From Hyphomonadaceae bacterium (GTDB lineage: Bacteria; Pseudomonadota; Alphaproteobacteria; Caulobacterales; Aquidulcibacteraceae): a DNA stretch of 64,000 nt. The DNA is taken from the NCBI GenBank assembly GCA_021731815.1, contig JAKFWO010000028.1, positions 58,881-122,880 on the forward strand, in the 5' to 3' direction. This document shows positions 27,544-38,290 of this stretch, in pieces. Each line of letters starts with the position of its first letter. The first letter of the stretch is position 1. A program made the position numbers and the translations under genes. Below the pieces are notes generated by a model. It saw only the letters and a list, made by a program, of their open reading frames with translations. It was not told the origin of the DNA and did not search any database.

Positions 27544-27968
27544 AGGCGTTTTTCCATCCTGGCGAATTCGCGGCCTTCGACCGCGGATCGCTGCTGATTG
27601 GTCCCGGCCCCGATCTGTCATCTGCCCCGGCGGACCAATACAGACCACTTCCCGAATGAACCGGAGATGATTTGCCAATTTGTCATGGCGCTTTCGTCCT
27701 GAGGCCTTGATCGCATTCCAAACCGTGTTCGTGGTGATCCGACCGCAGCGGAGCGGAACCACCTCCGAAATGACCCCTGGAATCACATATCGAATTTCAC
27801 GTCCCATTTGGGCATCGTCCGACCTGTTTTCCAGCCCGACCATGGGAACGCCCTGCATGAATCATGCGCAGGCCGCTCGAATTGCTGAGGAAAAGCCTGT
27901 GTCTCACACTTTGTTGAGGTTTTCAGCGCGAGGCGGCGACCGGGGCTCCCGGATTCATTCACCGGGGT
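27544..27968. other. 425-bp region without a convincing gene
   Basis: Frames across this region do not resemble protein. It is the 5' region of mlaC and the 3' region of the lipoprotein gene at 27969. A small palindrome (CGCGG...CCGCG, 27569-27585) lies about 25 bp upstream of the mlaC start. No clear promoter or terminator was recognised. Confidence 0.5.
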
Positions 27969-28592
27969 TTATTCAACGGAACAAAACAGCGGATCCTGTG
28001 TGTCCTGTACTCCGCGGCGACAGCCTTCCGTAACGAAGGGATCAGCGCGCGTCCACAAATCCCGTCCGATCGCCTGAATCTCCGGCAGCGCCTGGCCCTG
28101 ATGGGCCGGGGGCGGCAAGATCAGCTTTCCGCACGCCGCCACCGGCACCTGGTCCTGCGCGCACATGGAATTGCGCAATGCCACCAGCGCGAATGCGGAA
28201 TTGTTGAGCGCATTGATCGCCGCGGCCCGCATTTCTCCGATCCGCGCGGCGTCGTTGACCTCAGTGCCATCCGGCGCAGCAGCGACCGGCTCATCGGTCA
28301 GCACGAGCGGAGCCGATAATCCCGCCCCGGCAAAGGCCCGTTCGATCAGGATCTCCAGCCGTACCGATTCGAGCATGAAGGCGAAGGTGGAATCATACTC
28401 GGTTTCGGTCGGCGCAATATTGGCCGGCGCAACAGCCTCCCGGGCCAAAGGTGCCGAGACACATGCCGCGAGCGCACTGGCCATGGCCAGTGCGCTCGCG
28501 AAGAGGGGGAGCCATTGGAGCCCGGTCCGAATCGCTCCCGCCCTTCGGGGTTTCAGTCGCGCAGCGGACCCCGCTTCCATGCAATCCACCAT
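27969..28592 (-). CDS. Hypothetical lipoprotein
   Basis: This product of up to 207 residues has an Arg-rich n-region, a hydrophobic stretch and the lipobox LAAC (Cys at about residue 44). ATG 28592 is the first start, and ATG 28580 is an alternative that has GGTGGA shortly upstream. The mature part is mostly helical with three further Cys residues (in NSMCAQD, AACGKL and EGCRRG). I do not recognise the family. It is divergent from the groESL promoter region, 283 bp from groES. Confidence 0.6.
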   Translation of the reverse strand: MVDCMEAGSAARLKPRRAGAIRTGLQWLPLFASALAMASALAACVSAPLAREAVAPANIAPTETEYDSTFAFMLESVRLEILIERAFAGAGLSAPLVLTDEPVAAAPDGTEVNDAARIGEMRAAAINALNNSAFALVALRNSMCAQDQVPVAACGKLILPPPAHQGQALPEIQAIGRDLWTRADPFVTEGCRRGVQDTQDPLFCSVE

Positions 28593-28730
28593 AATCGCGT
28601 GCCTTTCCCAAGAGAAGATGCCCCGATTTCAGGCCCCGGCCGCGCGTTTCGGCATGGCGTGTCCCCCCGAACCGGGGCGCGCAGCTTTCATTTCCGGACC
28701 AGCACACTGCATGTATTCGTCGCGCCGGGG

Positions 28731-28762
28731 CTTGACGGACGCATCGCGTGGCCTTATTTCTG
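28731..28762 (+). promoter_or_regulatory. RpoH (sigma-32)-type promoter of groESL
   Basis: CTTGAC (28731-28736) and CTTATTTCTG (28753-28762) match the alphaproteobacterial heat-shock consensus CTTG-N17/18-CYTATNTNNG at every defined position, with an 18-base gap after CTTG. The predicted start of transcription is at the edge of the CIRCE element. Confidence 0.8.
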
Positions 28763-28767
28763 GGCTG

Positions 28768-28794
28768 TTAGCAGCCGACAGGCGCGAGTGCTGA
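28768..28794 (+). promoter_or_regulatory. CIRCE operator (HrcA binding site) of groESL
   Basis: TTAGCAGCC-N9-GAGTGCTGA has the exact 9-9-9 layout of CIRCE (TTAGCACTC-N9-GAGTGCTAA), with 7 of 9 and 8 of 9 matches in the two arms. It starts six bases after the -10 box, where HrcA would block transcription. Confidence 0.85.
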
Positions 28795-28875
28795 TGGCAT
28801 TGCGCCGCGGGTCGCGAGACATCAATTCCTATCTCACTCCAGTTTTTTCACAACCCAGTCAGGGAGCTCCAGGAC

Positions 28876-29169
28876 ATGAAATTTCGTCCTTTGCACGATC
28901 GCGTGCTCGTCAAGCGCGTCGAGGAAGAAGAAAAGACCAAAGGCGGAATCATCATTCCCGATAACGCCAAGGAAAAGCCCCAGGAAGGCGAAGTGGTCGC
29001 TGTGGGCCCCGGCGCGCGCGGCGATGACAACGAGCTGGTTCCGCTCGACGTGAAGGCCGGTGACCGCATCCTGTTCGGCAAATGGTCGGGCACGGAAGTG
29101 AAGATCGACGGCAAGGATCTGCTCATCATGAAAGAGAGCGACATCCTCGGCATCATCACCGCGAAATAA
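28876..29169 (+). CDS. groES: Co-chaperonin GroES
   Basis: The 97-residue protein begins [15 protein letters not shown] and contains the mobile loop [12 protein letters not shown], the segment [11 protein letters not shown] and the C-terminal [11 protein letters not shown]. GroES caps the GroEL ring during ATP-driven folding. It is first in groES-groEL behind the combined RpoH/CIRCE control region. Confidence 0.98.
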   Translation: MKFRPLHDRVLVKRVEEEEKTKGGIIIPDNAKEKPQEGEVVAVGPGARGDDNELVPLDVKAGDRILFGKWSGTEVKIDGKDLLIMKESDILGIITAK

Positions 29170-30852
<1,683 letters not shown>

Positions 30853-30897
30853 TCGCCTGCTTTCACTGGTCCGTCCGCCAGGGCGGACGAAAATACG

Positions 30898-30934
30898 GAA
30901 AAGGCGCGGGGCCCCCCCCCGCGCCTTTTCTTTG
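30898..30934 (+). terminator. Rho-independent terminator of groESL
   Basis: A perfect 14-bp stem, GAAAAGGCGCGGGG (30898-30911) with CCCCGCGCCTTTTC (30917-30930), encloses a five-C loop and runs into CTTT. The A-tract/T-tract ends of the stem make it bidirectional in form. A second smaller hairpin (CGTCCGC/GCGGACG) lies just upstream at 30872-30889. Confidence 0.9.
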
Positions 30935-31053
30935 GCATGAGAGAGAAGCTGCGAGGTCGCCGGTTCTCCGGAATGGCATGACATGCTTGCGGGCTGTGCC
31001 AACCTCCACTAGACCTCGCGAATGGGAAGATCCGAGCGGTGGAAAAGTGATCC

Positions 31054-33696
31054 ATGAATGATCTTGATCGCGGCGGGACGGGGACAGCGCCGCCGGAAGA
31101 GGGCCGGCAGCAAATGGGCCCCGCATGGACGGGATGTGCTGCGCCCGCAAATGGCTGGCGCACGCGTTCGGCGCTCCTGCTTGCGGCAGTTTCCGCCTGC
31201 TCGATCGGCATGGGCGTGTCGGCCGAACCGGTGGCGCGGATCGAGGATTCCGAAACCATTGCCGAGGCCTTTTCGGACGCACCCGTCCGTCCGGGATCGG
31301 TAACCGGTCCGGGGCCCGCCTCGGGCACGCCGAATGAATTGACCGCCCCCGATTCTCCGTCTGACGACCCGCCTTTGACTCTCATCCCGGCCATTTCGGT
31401 TTCGGTTGCCCGGCAGGATTTGTTTTCGCCGCGCGTTCCGGTATTTCCACTTTTGGCGGCAAAGGCGGAGGGGGCAGCACTGTCCCATTCTGCACTGTCT
31501 GTGGTCGCCGAAGCGGCACCGCCGGATTCCGGTCCGGGTCAGAGCGCTGGCCTGACCACGCAAGTTCCGGAAGCAGGGCCGCCACCGCTCGCGCCAGTGG
31601 ATCTCAACGAGGTCGCCCTGCTCGAAGCCGATGAGATCGACGACCTTCCCGGCCCGCCGCGCCAGATCGTGGCCCGTGGAACGGTGATCGCCCGTTACCA
31701 GACCCGCACTTTGCGCGCAGACCTCGTCATCTATGACACGGATGCCCGGAAAGTTTACGCCAAGGGTCGGGTGGAATTGCATAATGCCGACGGCTCGATC
31801 CAGTTTGCCGACGAGATCGAGGTTGATGACCGGCTGGAAAAAGGCGTCGCCGCGGGCTTTTCGGCAAAGCTCGCCGATAACACCTCCGTGGTGGCGGCCT
31901 TTGCCCAGCGCGACGCCAGCGAATTCAACCGCCTTGAAAATGCCCGATATACGGCGTGCAAGCTGTGCGAGGGCAGTGCGCCGACCTGGGCGTTGCGTGC
32001 GCGCCGGGCGACGCAAAAGATCGATGATTCGATCATCGCCTATCGTGACGCGGTCTTCGAGGTCAAGGGCGTCCCGGTCTTTTATCTGCCTTATTTCTTC
32101 CACCCGGACCCTACTGCCAAACGTAAATCAGGCTTTCTCTTTCCCGAGATCGGACTGTCGACAGCACGCGGGTTTACCTTTGGCCTGCCTTATTTCTGGG
32201 CTGCGACACCATCGACGGATGTCGTCATCGCGCCGCGGATTTTCAGCAAGATCAATCCCGCCTTGCAGGCCAATATCGTGCGGCGGTTTTATTCAGGCGC
32301 AGTGAATATCGATGGCAGCCTGACCTATGAGCGGGAATTTGACAATTTTGGGACCCGGTTCGGCACGAGGGAATTGCGGGGGCATATTTTTTCCAATGGC
32401 CGCTTCCGGATTTCGGATGACTGGAGCTGGGGTTTTGCGGCCGAACGCACGACCGATGATTTGTTTCTCGACCGCTATGCGATCGCCGCCCGGGGCGAAG
32501 AGCAACGGGGTTTGTATTATTCCGAAAGCCGGCGTCTGGGCTCTCAGGTCTTTTTCACCCGCCAGAGCGAAAATTCCTATTTCGAGACTTCGGCCAATTT
32601 CTCCCAGAATCTGCGCGGCACCGGGCTCAATCAATCGACCCCGATCATTGCGCCGCTGTTTTCCGCCTCCTTCCGGCTGCGCGATCCGGTGTTGGACGGG
32701 CGTATCGGGATCAATCTCTCTGGCGTCGCCCTTGAGCGTCGCGAGGGCACCGATATCGGGCGGGTGTCGCTGACCACGGATTGGACAACAAGTGTAGTTG
32801 TGCCGGGTGGGCTGGTGATTGAACCCTATGCTTTTGGTCGAGGTGATTTTTATCGTATACGTGATTTCGGTGCCCAGCCGGATGAGAATTTTGGCCGCGG
32901 CCTGTGGCTTGGCGGGGTGGAGGCGCGATATCCCTTCATCCGCACCGGCGAGAAACTCGACATTCTGGTCGAACCCGTCCTGATCGGAGGCTGGGGCACG
33001 CGCAATGGCAATGATGCGCGGATCCCGGTGGAAGACGGTGTGTCCTTCGAACTCGACGAGGCCAGCCTGCTTCGGCCCAATGCCGCGCCCAATTTCGACC
33101 TGTTCGAGGGGGGAGGCCGGGCCACGGCGGCGTTGCGGGCGACCCTGATCGGCCGCGGGGGATTCCGTTTCACGACCATTGTCGGCCGGCGCTGGCGCAC
33201 GGAGACCGATCCCGCTTTCGACGCGTTTTCGGATCTCGATGAGACTTCCACCGATTATCTTGGCGGTGGCCAGATACAATTTGGTTCCCGCTTCACGGCT
33301 TTCGCGCGCGCGCGGCTGGATCGCCAAAGCCTCGGCCTGCGGCGGCTCGACGCGGGCGGAACTGCCCGGATCTGGCGCCTGTCACTTGATGGCCGCTATC
33401 TCGATATCAACCGCAACCCGCAAAATCTTGTCCCGTCCGCGCGGTCACGCGAGGTCCAGGGTGCCGGCAGGTTTCGGCTGACGGATAATCTCGAGATTGG
33501 ATATTCGCGGCGGCGCGATCTCGTGAACCGGTTTGATGTCAGTCAGACGGCGAGCTTCGCGTTTTTCGACGGATGCACACGGTTCGAGTTCTTTTTTACC
33601 GAAACAGAAACGGCGGACCGCACTTTTGGCGGCACGCGCAGCTTCGGCTTCCGCCTTTCTCTCGCCACATTGGGGGACTTCAACAGCGGGAACTGA
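31054..33696 (+). CDS. lptD: LPS-assembly protein LptD
   Basis: LptD is the outer-membrane barrel that inserts LPS. In this 880-residue protein a hydrophobic signal segment lies at about residues 40-57. A long Pro/Ala-rich stretch follows (about 60-190), then the LptA-like OstA domain (about 200-270: ADLVIYDTDARKVYAKGRVEL), the conserved PTWALRA and YLPYFFHPDP region, and the C-terminal barrel. Two Cys in ACKLCEG fit the alphaproteobacterial pattern. A start at ATG 31114 is possible. It heads the conserved lptD-surA-pdxA-rsmA order. Confidence 0.92.
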   Translation: MNDLDRGGTGTAPPEEGRQQMGPAWTGCAAPANGWRTRSALLLAAVSACSIGMGVSAEPVARIEDSETIAEAFSDAPVRPGSVTGPGPASGTPNELTAPDSPSDDPPLTLIPAISVSVARQDLFSPRVPVFPLLAAKAEGAALSHSALSVVAEAAPPDSGPGQSAGLTTQVPEAGPPPLAPVDLNEVALLEADEIDDLPGPPRQIVARGTVIARYQTRTLRADLVIYDTDARKVYAKGRVELHNADGSIQFADEIEVDDRLEKGVAAGFSAKLADNTSVVAAFAQRDASEFNRLENARYTACKLCEGSAPTWALRARRATQKIDDSIIAYRDAVFEVKGVPVFYLPYFFHPDPTAKRKSGFLFPEIGLSTARGFTFGLPYFWAATPSTDVVIAPRIFSKINPALQANIVRRFYSGAVNIDGSLTYEREFDNFGTRFGTRELRGHIFSNGRFRISDDWSWGFAAERTTDDLFLDRYAIAARGEEQRGLYYSESRRLGSQVFFTRQSENSYFETSANFSQNLRGTGLNQSTPIIAPLFSASFRLRDPVLDGRIGINLSGVALERREGTDIGRVSLTTDWTTSVVVPGGLVIEPYAFGRGDFYRIRDFGAQPDENFGRGLWLGGVEARYPFIRTGEKLDILVEPVLIGGWGTRNGNDARIPVEDGVSFELDEASLLRPNAAPNFDLFEGGGRATAALRATLIGRGGFRFTTIVGRRWRTETDPAFDAFSDLDETSTDYLGGGQIQFGSRFTAFARARLDRQSLGLRRLDAGGTARIWRLSLDGRYLDINRNPQNLVPSARSREVQGAGRFRLTDNLEIGYSRRRDLVNRFDVSQTASFAFFDGCTRFEFFFTETETADRTFGGTRSFGFRLSLATLGDFNSGN

Positions 33697-33795
33697 CAGC
33701 GTGAGTGCTCAAATCTGTATTTGACACTCAAAATCTGTTATTCGGGTTGACCGTGGGCCTGATTGAGGGACCCGACGGTTGGTTACGGAATATTT

Positions 33796-35208
33796 ATGGA
33801 ACCTTGCCAGATGATCAGAAGCAAAACCCAAAAGCGTAATGAGAGCGCCCGTGTGGCGCGTCTGGCAGCCATTTTTTTGGGCCTGATCGCACTCGCGGGG
33901 GCAATTTTCCCGTCGGCCTTTGCCCAAACCGGTGCCCAAACCGGTGCCCCGACTGGTGACGGCACAGAAGCGCCGCTTCCCGGCCTCACCTCGGCGCGCG
34001 CAGCCAATGATGGCCCCGCCCGGGTCCGACTGGAGGGCCCGGTGGTCATCGTCAATGATCAGGCCATTTCCCGCCACGATGTGCGGCTCCGCGCCCGGCT
34101 GGCCATGGCGTCCTCGGGTATCGAACCCTCGGCGGAAGCCTTTGGTGCCATTTCGTCACAGGTGCTCGAAGGCCTGATCGACGAAAAGCTTCAGATGGCG
34201 GAAGCCGGCCGGCGCGAGGTGGAGGTAACGGAAAAGGATGTCGATGAGGCCTTGGCCGATATCGCCCGCAACAATAACCAGACGCCGGAGGTCCTGACCT
34301 CGGAATTGCGGCGCCTCGGCGTCAATCCCCGCACCTTGCGCGATCAATTGCGGTCCGATTACGCGTGGCAGAGCCTCGTCCAGGGTCGCTATGGGGCGCG
34401 GATCCGGGTGGGCGAATCCGAGATGGATGCAATGATGGAGCAATTGAAGGAATCTGCATCATCGACCCAATATCTCGTCTCTGAAATCCTCGTGGCCTTT
34501 AATGGCCCGGATGATGTTGACAGGGCGAGCAATTTTGCCCAGCGTCTGATCGATGACATGCGCAATGGCGCACCATTGGACGTGACAGCCCGTCAGTTCT
34601 CCGCCGCGCCGACGGCCGCCGCGGGCGGGGATCTGGGATGGGTCGGCGAAAATGATCTGCGGCCCGAGATCGTGGCTTTTCTCAATCAGATGCAGCCGGG
34701 CGATGTTTCCGCGCCGATCGTGACGCCCGCGGGTGTCTATGTGATGGTGTTGCGCAATCGCCGCGAGGGTCAGAGCGAGCGCAAGGTGGTCAACCTGAAA
34801 CAGGTCATCGCATCGATTTCCCCTGAACTCAGCGAAGAGCAAAAGGCCGATCTGCTGGTTCGGATGAATATTGCGCGCGACCGGATCAAGACCTGCGACG
34901 ATTTCAACAAATCCGTGGATGGTCTCGCCGATCTCGTGGTCGTCGATCTTGGCGAAAATGGCGAGGAAGACCTCAAAACGGAATTCCGCGCCGCGATTGC
35001 CGGGCTTGAGGCCAATCAGCTCTCTCAACCCTTTCTCACCGAAGGGGCGGTGCATGTTGTCGGCGTGTGCAGCGTGAAAGTGGATCAGACCATCAAACTG
35101 CCCGAGCGCACGGAAGTCGAAAACCGGCTGTTTAACCAGCAATTGCAGGCTTTGGCGGCATCCTATCTGCGCGATCTCCGCCGTTCGGCCGCGATCATCC
35201 GCAAGTGA
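33796..35208 (+). CDS. surA: Periplasmic chaperone / peptidyl-prolyl isomerase SurA
   Basis: SurA escorts barrel proteins such as LptD through the periplasm. The product is 470 residues from ATG 33796, with a signal region around residues 15-40, then a SurA N-terminal helical domain (ALADIARNNNQTPEVLTSEL) and a PpiC parvulin domain (DVTARQFSAAPTAAAGGDLGW and APIVTPAGVYVMVLRNRR). The mature N-terminus carries a QTGA repeat encoded by a 12-bp duplication. ATG 33811 is a possible alternative start. Confidence 0.9.
   Translation: MEPCQMIRSKTQKRNESARVARLAAIFLGLIALAGAIFPSAFAQTGAQTGAPTGDGTEAPLPGLTSARAANDGPARVRLEGPVVIVNDQAISRHDVRLRARLAMASSGIEPSAEAFGAISSQVLEGLIDEKLQMAEAGRREVEVTEKDVDEALADIARNNNQTPEVLTSELRRLGVNPRTLRDQLRSDYAWQSLVQGRYGARIRVGESEMDAMMEQLKESASSTQYLVSEILVAFNGPDDVDRASNFAQRLIDDMRNGAPLDVTARQFSAAPTAAAGGDLGWVGENDLRPEIVAFLNQMQPGDVSAPIVTPAGVYVMVLRNRREGQSERKVVNLKQVIASISPELSEEQKADLLVRMNIARDRIKTCDDFNKSVDGLADLVVVDLGENGEEDLKTEFRAAIAGLEANQLSQPFLTEGAVHVVGVCSVKVDQTIKLPERTEVENRLFNQQLQALAASYLRDLRRSAAIIRK
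33926..33949. repeat. 12-bp tandem duplication in surA
   Basis: A 12-bp unit reading approximately CAAACCGGTGCC occurs twice just after the signal-peptide region. It is in frame and yields AQTGAQTGAPTG. Confidence 0.8.
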
Positions 35209-35210
35209 GC

Positions 35211-36302
35211 ATGGCGGCCGGGCCGGCGCGAGCACCCGATCTTCCTCTGTCGCGATCACCCGATTCCCCGCTGGCGCTCAGTGTCGGTGATCCGGCGGGC
35301 ATCGGGCTTGAACTCGCGCTGAATATCTGGGCCCGCCGCAGCGAATGGCACCCACCGCCCTTCCTGATGCTCGCGCCGCCAGACTGGGTCGCGCAAGCGG
35401 CGCGGCGGCTGGGCCTCGATATCCCCGTTGTCGAGACCACAGCTGAAGATGCGGCGGAGGTTTTTGCGACCCACCTGCCGGTGCTTCCGCTTCCTGCGCC
35501 GGAGGGCGATCCGGTTCCGGGCATCCCCAACCCGGCCCATGCCGCGACGATCATCGCCTCCATTGCCAAGGGGGTCGGCCTCGTGGCGAAGGGCGTGGTC
35601 CGCGCGCTGGTCACCAATCCCATCGCCAAGAAGCCATTGTATGAGGCCGGGTTTCGCCATCCTGGCCACACGGAATTTCTAGCCGAATGTGCCCGCGCGC
35701 AGGCCTGCTGGCGGGAAGTGCCCTGTCGGCCGGTCATGATGCTGACGGGGGGCGATCTGCGCGTGGCGCTCGCCACCATCCATGTAGCCTTGGCAGATAT
35801 CGTGCCGCGTCTGCGCGCCCCGGCCGATCCGGTGGCCGATTACGCCATGATTGCGCGGATCGTGCTTGATGCACTGCGCCGCGATTTCGGCATCGCCCGC
35901 CCACGCCTGGTACTGGCGGGGGTCAATCCCCATGCCGGCGAGGGCGGAGCCATCGGGCGCGAGGAAGTGGATATCCTCAACCCGGCCGCCGAAATCCTGC
36001 GCGCCGAGGGCCACGAAGTCACGGACGCCCGCAGTGCCGACACATTGTTTCACGCCGAGGCCCGCGCCGGCTATGACGGTGTGCTGGCCGTATATCACGA
36101 TCAGGGGTTGATCCCGGTCAAGATGCTGGATTTCCGCGGCGGAGTGAATGTCACGCTCGGCCTGCCCTTTGTGCGGACATCGCCCGACCACGGAACCGGC
36201 TTCGACATCGCGGGCAAGGGAATCGCCTTTGCCGATTCGCTGCGTGCGGCGCTGCATCTGGCCGATGCCAATGCCCGACGCCGGGCGATGATCCATGGCT
36301 GA
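35211..36302 (+). CDS. pdxA: 4-hydroxythreonine-4-phosphate dehydrogenase PdxA
   Basis: PdxA oxidises 4-phosphohydroxy-L-threonine in pyridoxal phosphate synthesis. The 363-residue product has LSVGDPAGIG, LVTNPIAKKPLY, GHTEFLAE, the metal-site region TIHVALADI, NPHAGEGGAIGREE, and the C-terminal HDQGLIPVK and TSPDHGTGFDIAG. ATG 35211 lies just after the surA stop, and a GTG at 35205 overlaps that stop and could also serve. Confidence 0.95.
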   Translation: MAAGPARAPDLPLSRSPDSPLALSVGDPAGIGLELALNIWARRSEWHPPPFLMLAPPDWVAQAARRLGLDIPVVETTAEDAAEVFATHLPVLPLPAPEGDPVPGIPNPAHAATIIASIAKGVGLVAKGVVRALVTNPIAKKPLYEAGFRHPGHTEFLAECARAQACWREVPCRPVMMLTGGDLRVALATIHVALADIVPRLRAPADPVADYAMIARIVLDALRRDFGIARPRLVLAGVNPHAGEGGAIGREEVDILNPAAEILRAEGHEVTDARSADTLFHAEARAGYDGVLAVYHDQGLIPVKMLDFRGGVNVTLGLPFVRTSPDHGTGFDIAGKGIAFADSLRAALHLADANARRRAMIHG

Positions 36303-37179
36303 GATCCCTGATTTTACTGCGCGCGAGGTGCTCGAAGACCTTTCCGCCACGCGCAATGCGGGGGCCGGTGCCCGCAAGAGCCTTGGCCAGCATTTCCTGC
36401 TCGATCCGGGGATCACGGCACGCATCGCGGCGCTGGCCGGAACCATTGCCGGAAGGCCGGTGCTCGAAATCGGGCCGGGTCCGGGTGGGCTGACGGCGGC
36501 ATTGCTGGCGGCCGGGGCCGACCCGCTGATCGCCATCGAACGTGACCCACGCTTTGCCGGAGCCCTGCGCGCGCGTGGGCACGAACGGCTAAAGGTGGTG
36601 GAGGGCGACGCGCTGACCGCCGACGAGCCGGCGCTTCTGGCGCTTCACGCGCCCGGGGCGGAGAATGTCGCGATCATTGCCAATCTGCCCTATAATATCG
36701 CGACCCCCCTGCTTGTAAAATGGCTGAAGGCCGCTCCATGGCGGGGCCCCATGATTTTGATGTTCCAGAAGGAAGTGGCTGATCGCATATGCGCACCGCC
36801 CAATTCGCGGGCTTATGGACGGCTCTCGGTGCTGGCGCAAAGCCTGTCACTTCCGCGCATGGCGATGAAACTGGGGCCGGGCGCATTCTCGCCGCCGCCC
36901 AAAGTGGCCTCCGCAGTCGTGAGCTTCGCGCCATTGGCATCCGGCGCGGATGCGCCCAATGTGGAAATGCTTGAAAAGGTCACGGAAGCGGCCTTTGGCC
37001 AGCGCCGGAAAATGTTGCGCGGTGCGCTTCAGGGATTTGCGCGGCACAGGGGCATCGACGCGCAGGCCTGGCTCGGTGCGGCCGGAATCGATCCCGAAAA
37101 ACGCGCCGAGGCGCTGGCCATCGCCGATTTCCACCGCCTGACCCTTGCCTTGGTCGCGCTGGGCGGTGAGAATCAATGA
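36295..37179 (+). CDS. rsmA: 16S rRNA dimethyladenosine transferase RsmA (KsgA)
   Basis: RsmA dimethylates A1518 and A1519 of 16S rRNA late in 30S assembly. The 294-residue protein has KSLGQHFLLDPGITARI, the SAM motif VLEIGPGPGGLT, the catalytic NLPYNIATPLLVKWL and the C-terminal helical domain with AFGQRRKMLRGAL. Its ATG overlaps the pdxA 3' end by 8 bp, and its stop overlaps the next gene as ATGA, so all these are one operon. Confidence 0.96.
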   Translation: MAEIPDFTAREVLEDLSATRNAGAGARKSLGQHFLLDPGITARIAALAGTIAGRPVLEIGPGPGGLTAALLAAGADPLIAIERDPRFAGALRARGHERLKVVEGDALTADEPALLALHAPGAENVAIIANLPYNIATPLLVKWLKAAPWRGPMILMFQKEVADRICAPPNSRAYGRLSVLAQSLSLPRMAMKLGPGAFSPPPKVASAVVSFAPLASGADAPNVEMLEKVTEAAFGQRRKMLRGALQGFARHRGIDAQAWLGAAGIDPEKRAEALAIADFHRLTLALVALGGENQ

Positions 37180-38036
37180 ATTCGCAATCGGTGGTTCCGG
37201 CCAGACACAAGATCTTTTTCGCCGCTGTCGTTCTGATCCTCGCCGGCTTGGCCGTTTTGGGAGCATCACCGATGTTGCGCCTTCTCCATAATCGCGCTTT
37301 GTTCCCGGGGGCGGGCGCGCGTTTTCTGCTCGGCCCGGTGCCCGAGGGCGCGCAATCCATCTGGCTCGACCGGGGGAATGCCCGGGTCGAGGCCTTCTGG
37401 TTTCCACCGCCCGATTCCGGGGCGGGGCAGCGCCGCCCGGCTTTCCTGATCCTCCACGGCAATTACATGCCGATCGACCATTTCGTCGAAGTGGCCCGGA
37501 TCTATCAGGGGCTCGGCATGGGTGCGCTGCTCATGGAATATCGCGGCTATGGTCGCTCGACCGGGGCACCGAATCCCGAGGCCCTGCAATCGGATGCGCT
37601 GGCCTTTTACGATTGGCTGGCCGCCCGGCCCGGGATCGATCCCGGGAAAATCGGCCTGCATGGCTATTCGATCGGCGGCGCAATTGCCGGGACCACCCTC
37701 AATCAGCGGCCGGTCTCCCGGCTGGTTCTGGCCTCCACGTTCACATGTCTTAAGGATATTGCCCGGGAAAAGGGCGCGCCGGGTTTTCTGGTGCGCGATA
37801 TTTTCCGCACATCAGACGAAGTCCGGCGCTTTGCCGGGCCGGTGCTGGTGCTGCATGGGGCGCGCGACCGGCTCATCCCCGCGCATCACGGACAGGCGCT
37901 GATGGAAGCGGCGCAGAACGGAACCATTGTATCGTTCCCGGACGCGGATCATTCCAGCGTGCCGATCGCCGGGCAGCAGGCGGCTATCGCAGAATTTCTT
38001 TCCGCTGATGCGAGACCCGTGGCACCGCAGCGTTGA
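37176..38036 (+). CDS. Membrane-anchored alpha/beta hydrolase
   Basis: This 286-residue protein has an N-terminal transmembrane or signal-anchor helix (about residues 13-31) and an alpha/beta hydrolase domain of the Bem46/ABHD13 type. The oxyanion region is LILHGNYMP, the nucleophile elbow is GYSIGG (Ser165), the acid lies in LHGARDRLIP and the His in DADHSS. It is translationally coupled to rsmA. The substrate is unknown. A lipid or peptide esterase facing the periplasm is inferred. Confidence 0.8.
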   Translation: MNSQSVVPARHKIFFAAVVLILAGLAVLGASPMLRLLHNRALFPGAGARFLLGPVPEGAQSIWLDRGNARVEAFWFPPPDSGAGQRRPAFLILHGNYMPIDHFVEVARIYQGLGMGALLMEYRGYGRSTGAPNPEALQSDALAFYDWLAARPGIDPGKIGLHGYSIGGAIAGTTLNQRPVSRLVLASTFTCLKDIAREKGAPGFLVRDIFRTSDEVRRFAGPVLVLHGARDRLIPAHHGQALMEAAQNGTIVSFPDADHSSVPIAGQQAAIAEFLSADARPVAPQR

Positions 38037-38041
38037 GCGTC

Positions 38042-38069
38042 AGCTCCGGTTCATCAGCTCCGGTTCATC
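38042..38069. repeat. 14-bp tandem duplication after the hydrolase gene
   Basis: AGCTCCGGTTCATC is repeated perfectly head-to-tail 5 bp after the stop codon at 38036. The rest of the 254-bp gap before the lytic transglycosylase (38037-38290) shows nothing else. Confidence 0.9.
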
Positions 38070-38290
38070 CGGGATCTGCGATGAAAGCGGGGAAGGGACA
38101 GAGCCTGCGTGAGATTGCCCACCGAGAACCCCCTTGGGCGCGATGGCCAGGGAATTACTGGCCTGATTTTGGGCGGCGGCAAAGAATGGGCAGTGATTGG
38201 CGCAGCGATTCAGGATAGGATGCCTTTTCGCGGCGGCGGGGCGATGCTGATTTCGCTGTAGCCGGAAGCGTGTAGATGCAAGGAACCACC

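Noticed and set aside
27544..27858. A 105-codon N-terminal extension of mlaC
   Set aside because: Its composition is unlike exported proteins, and it would bury the clear signal peptide that starts at ATG 27543.
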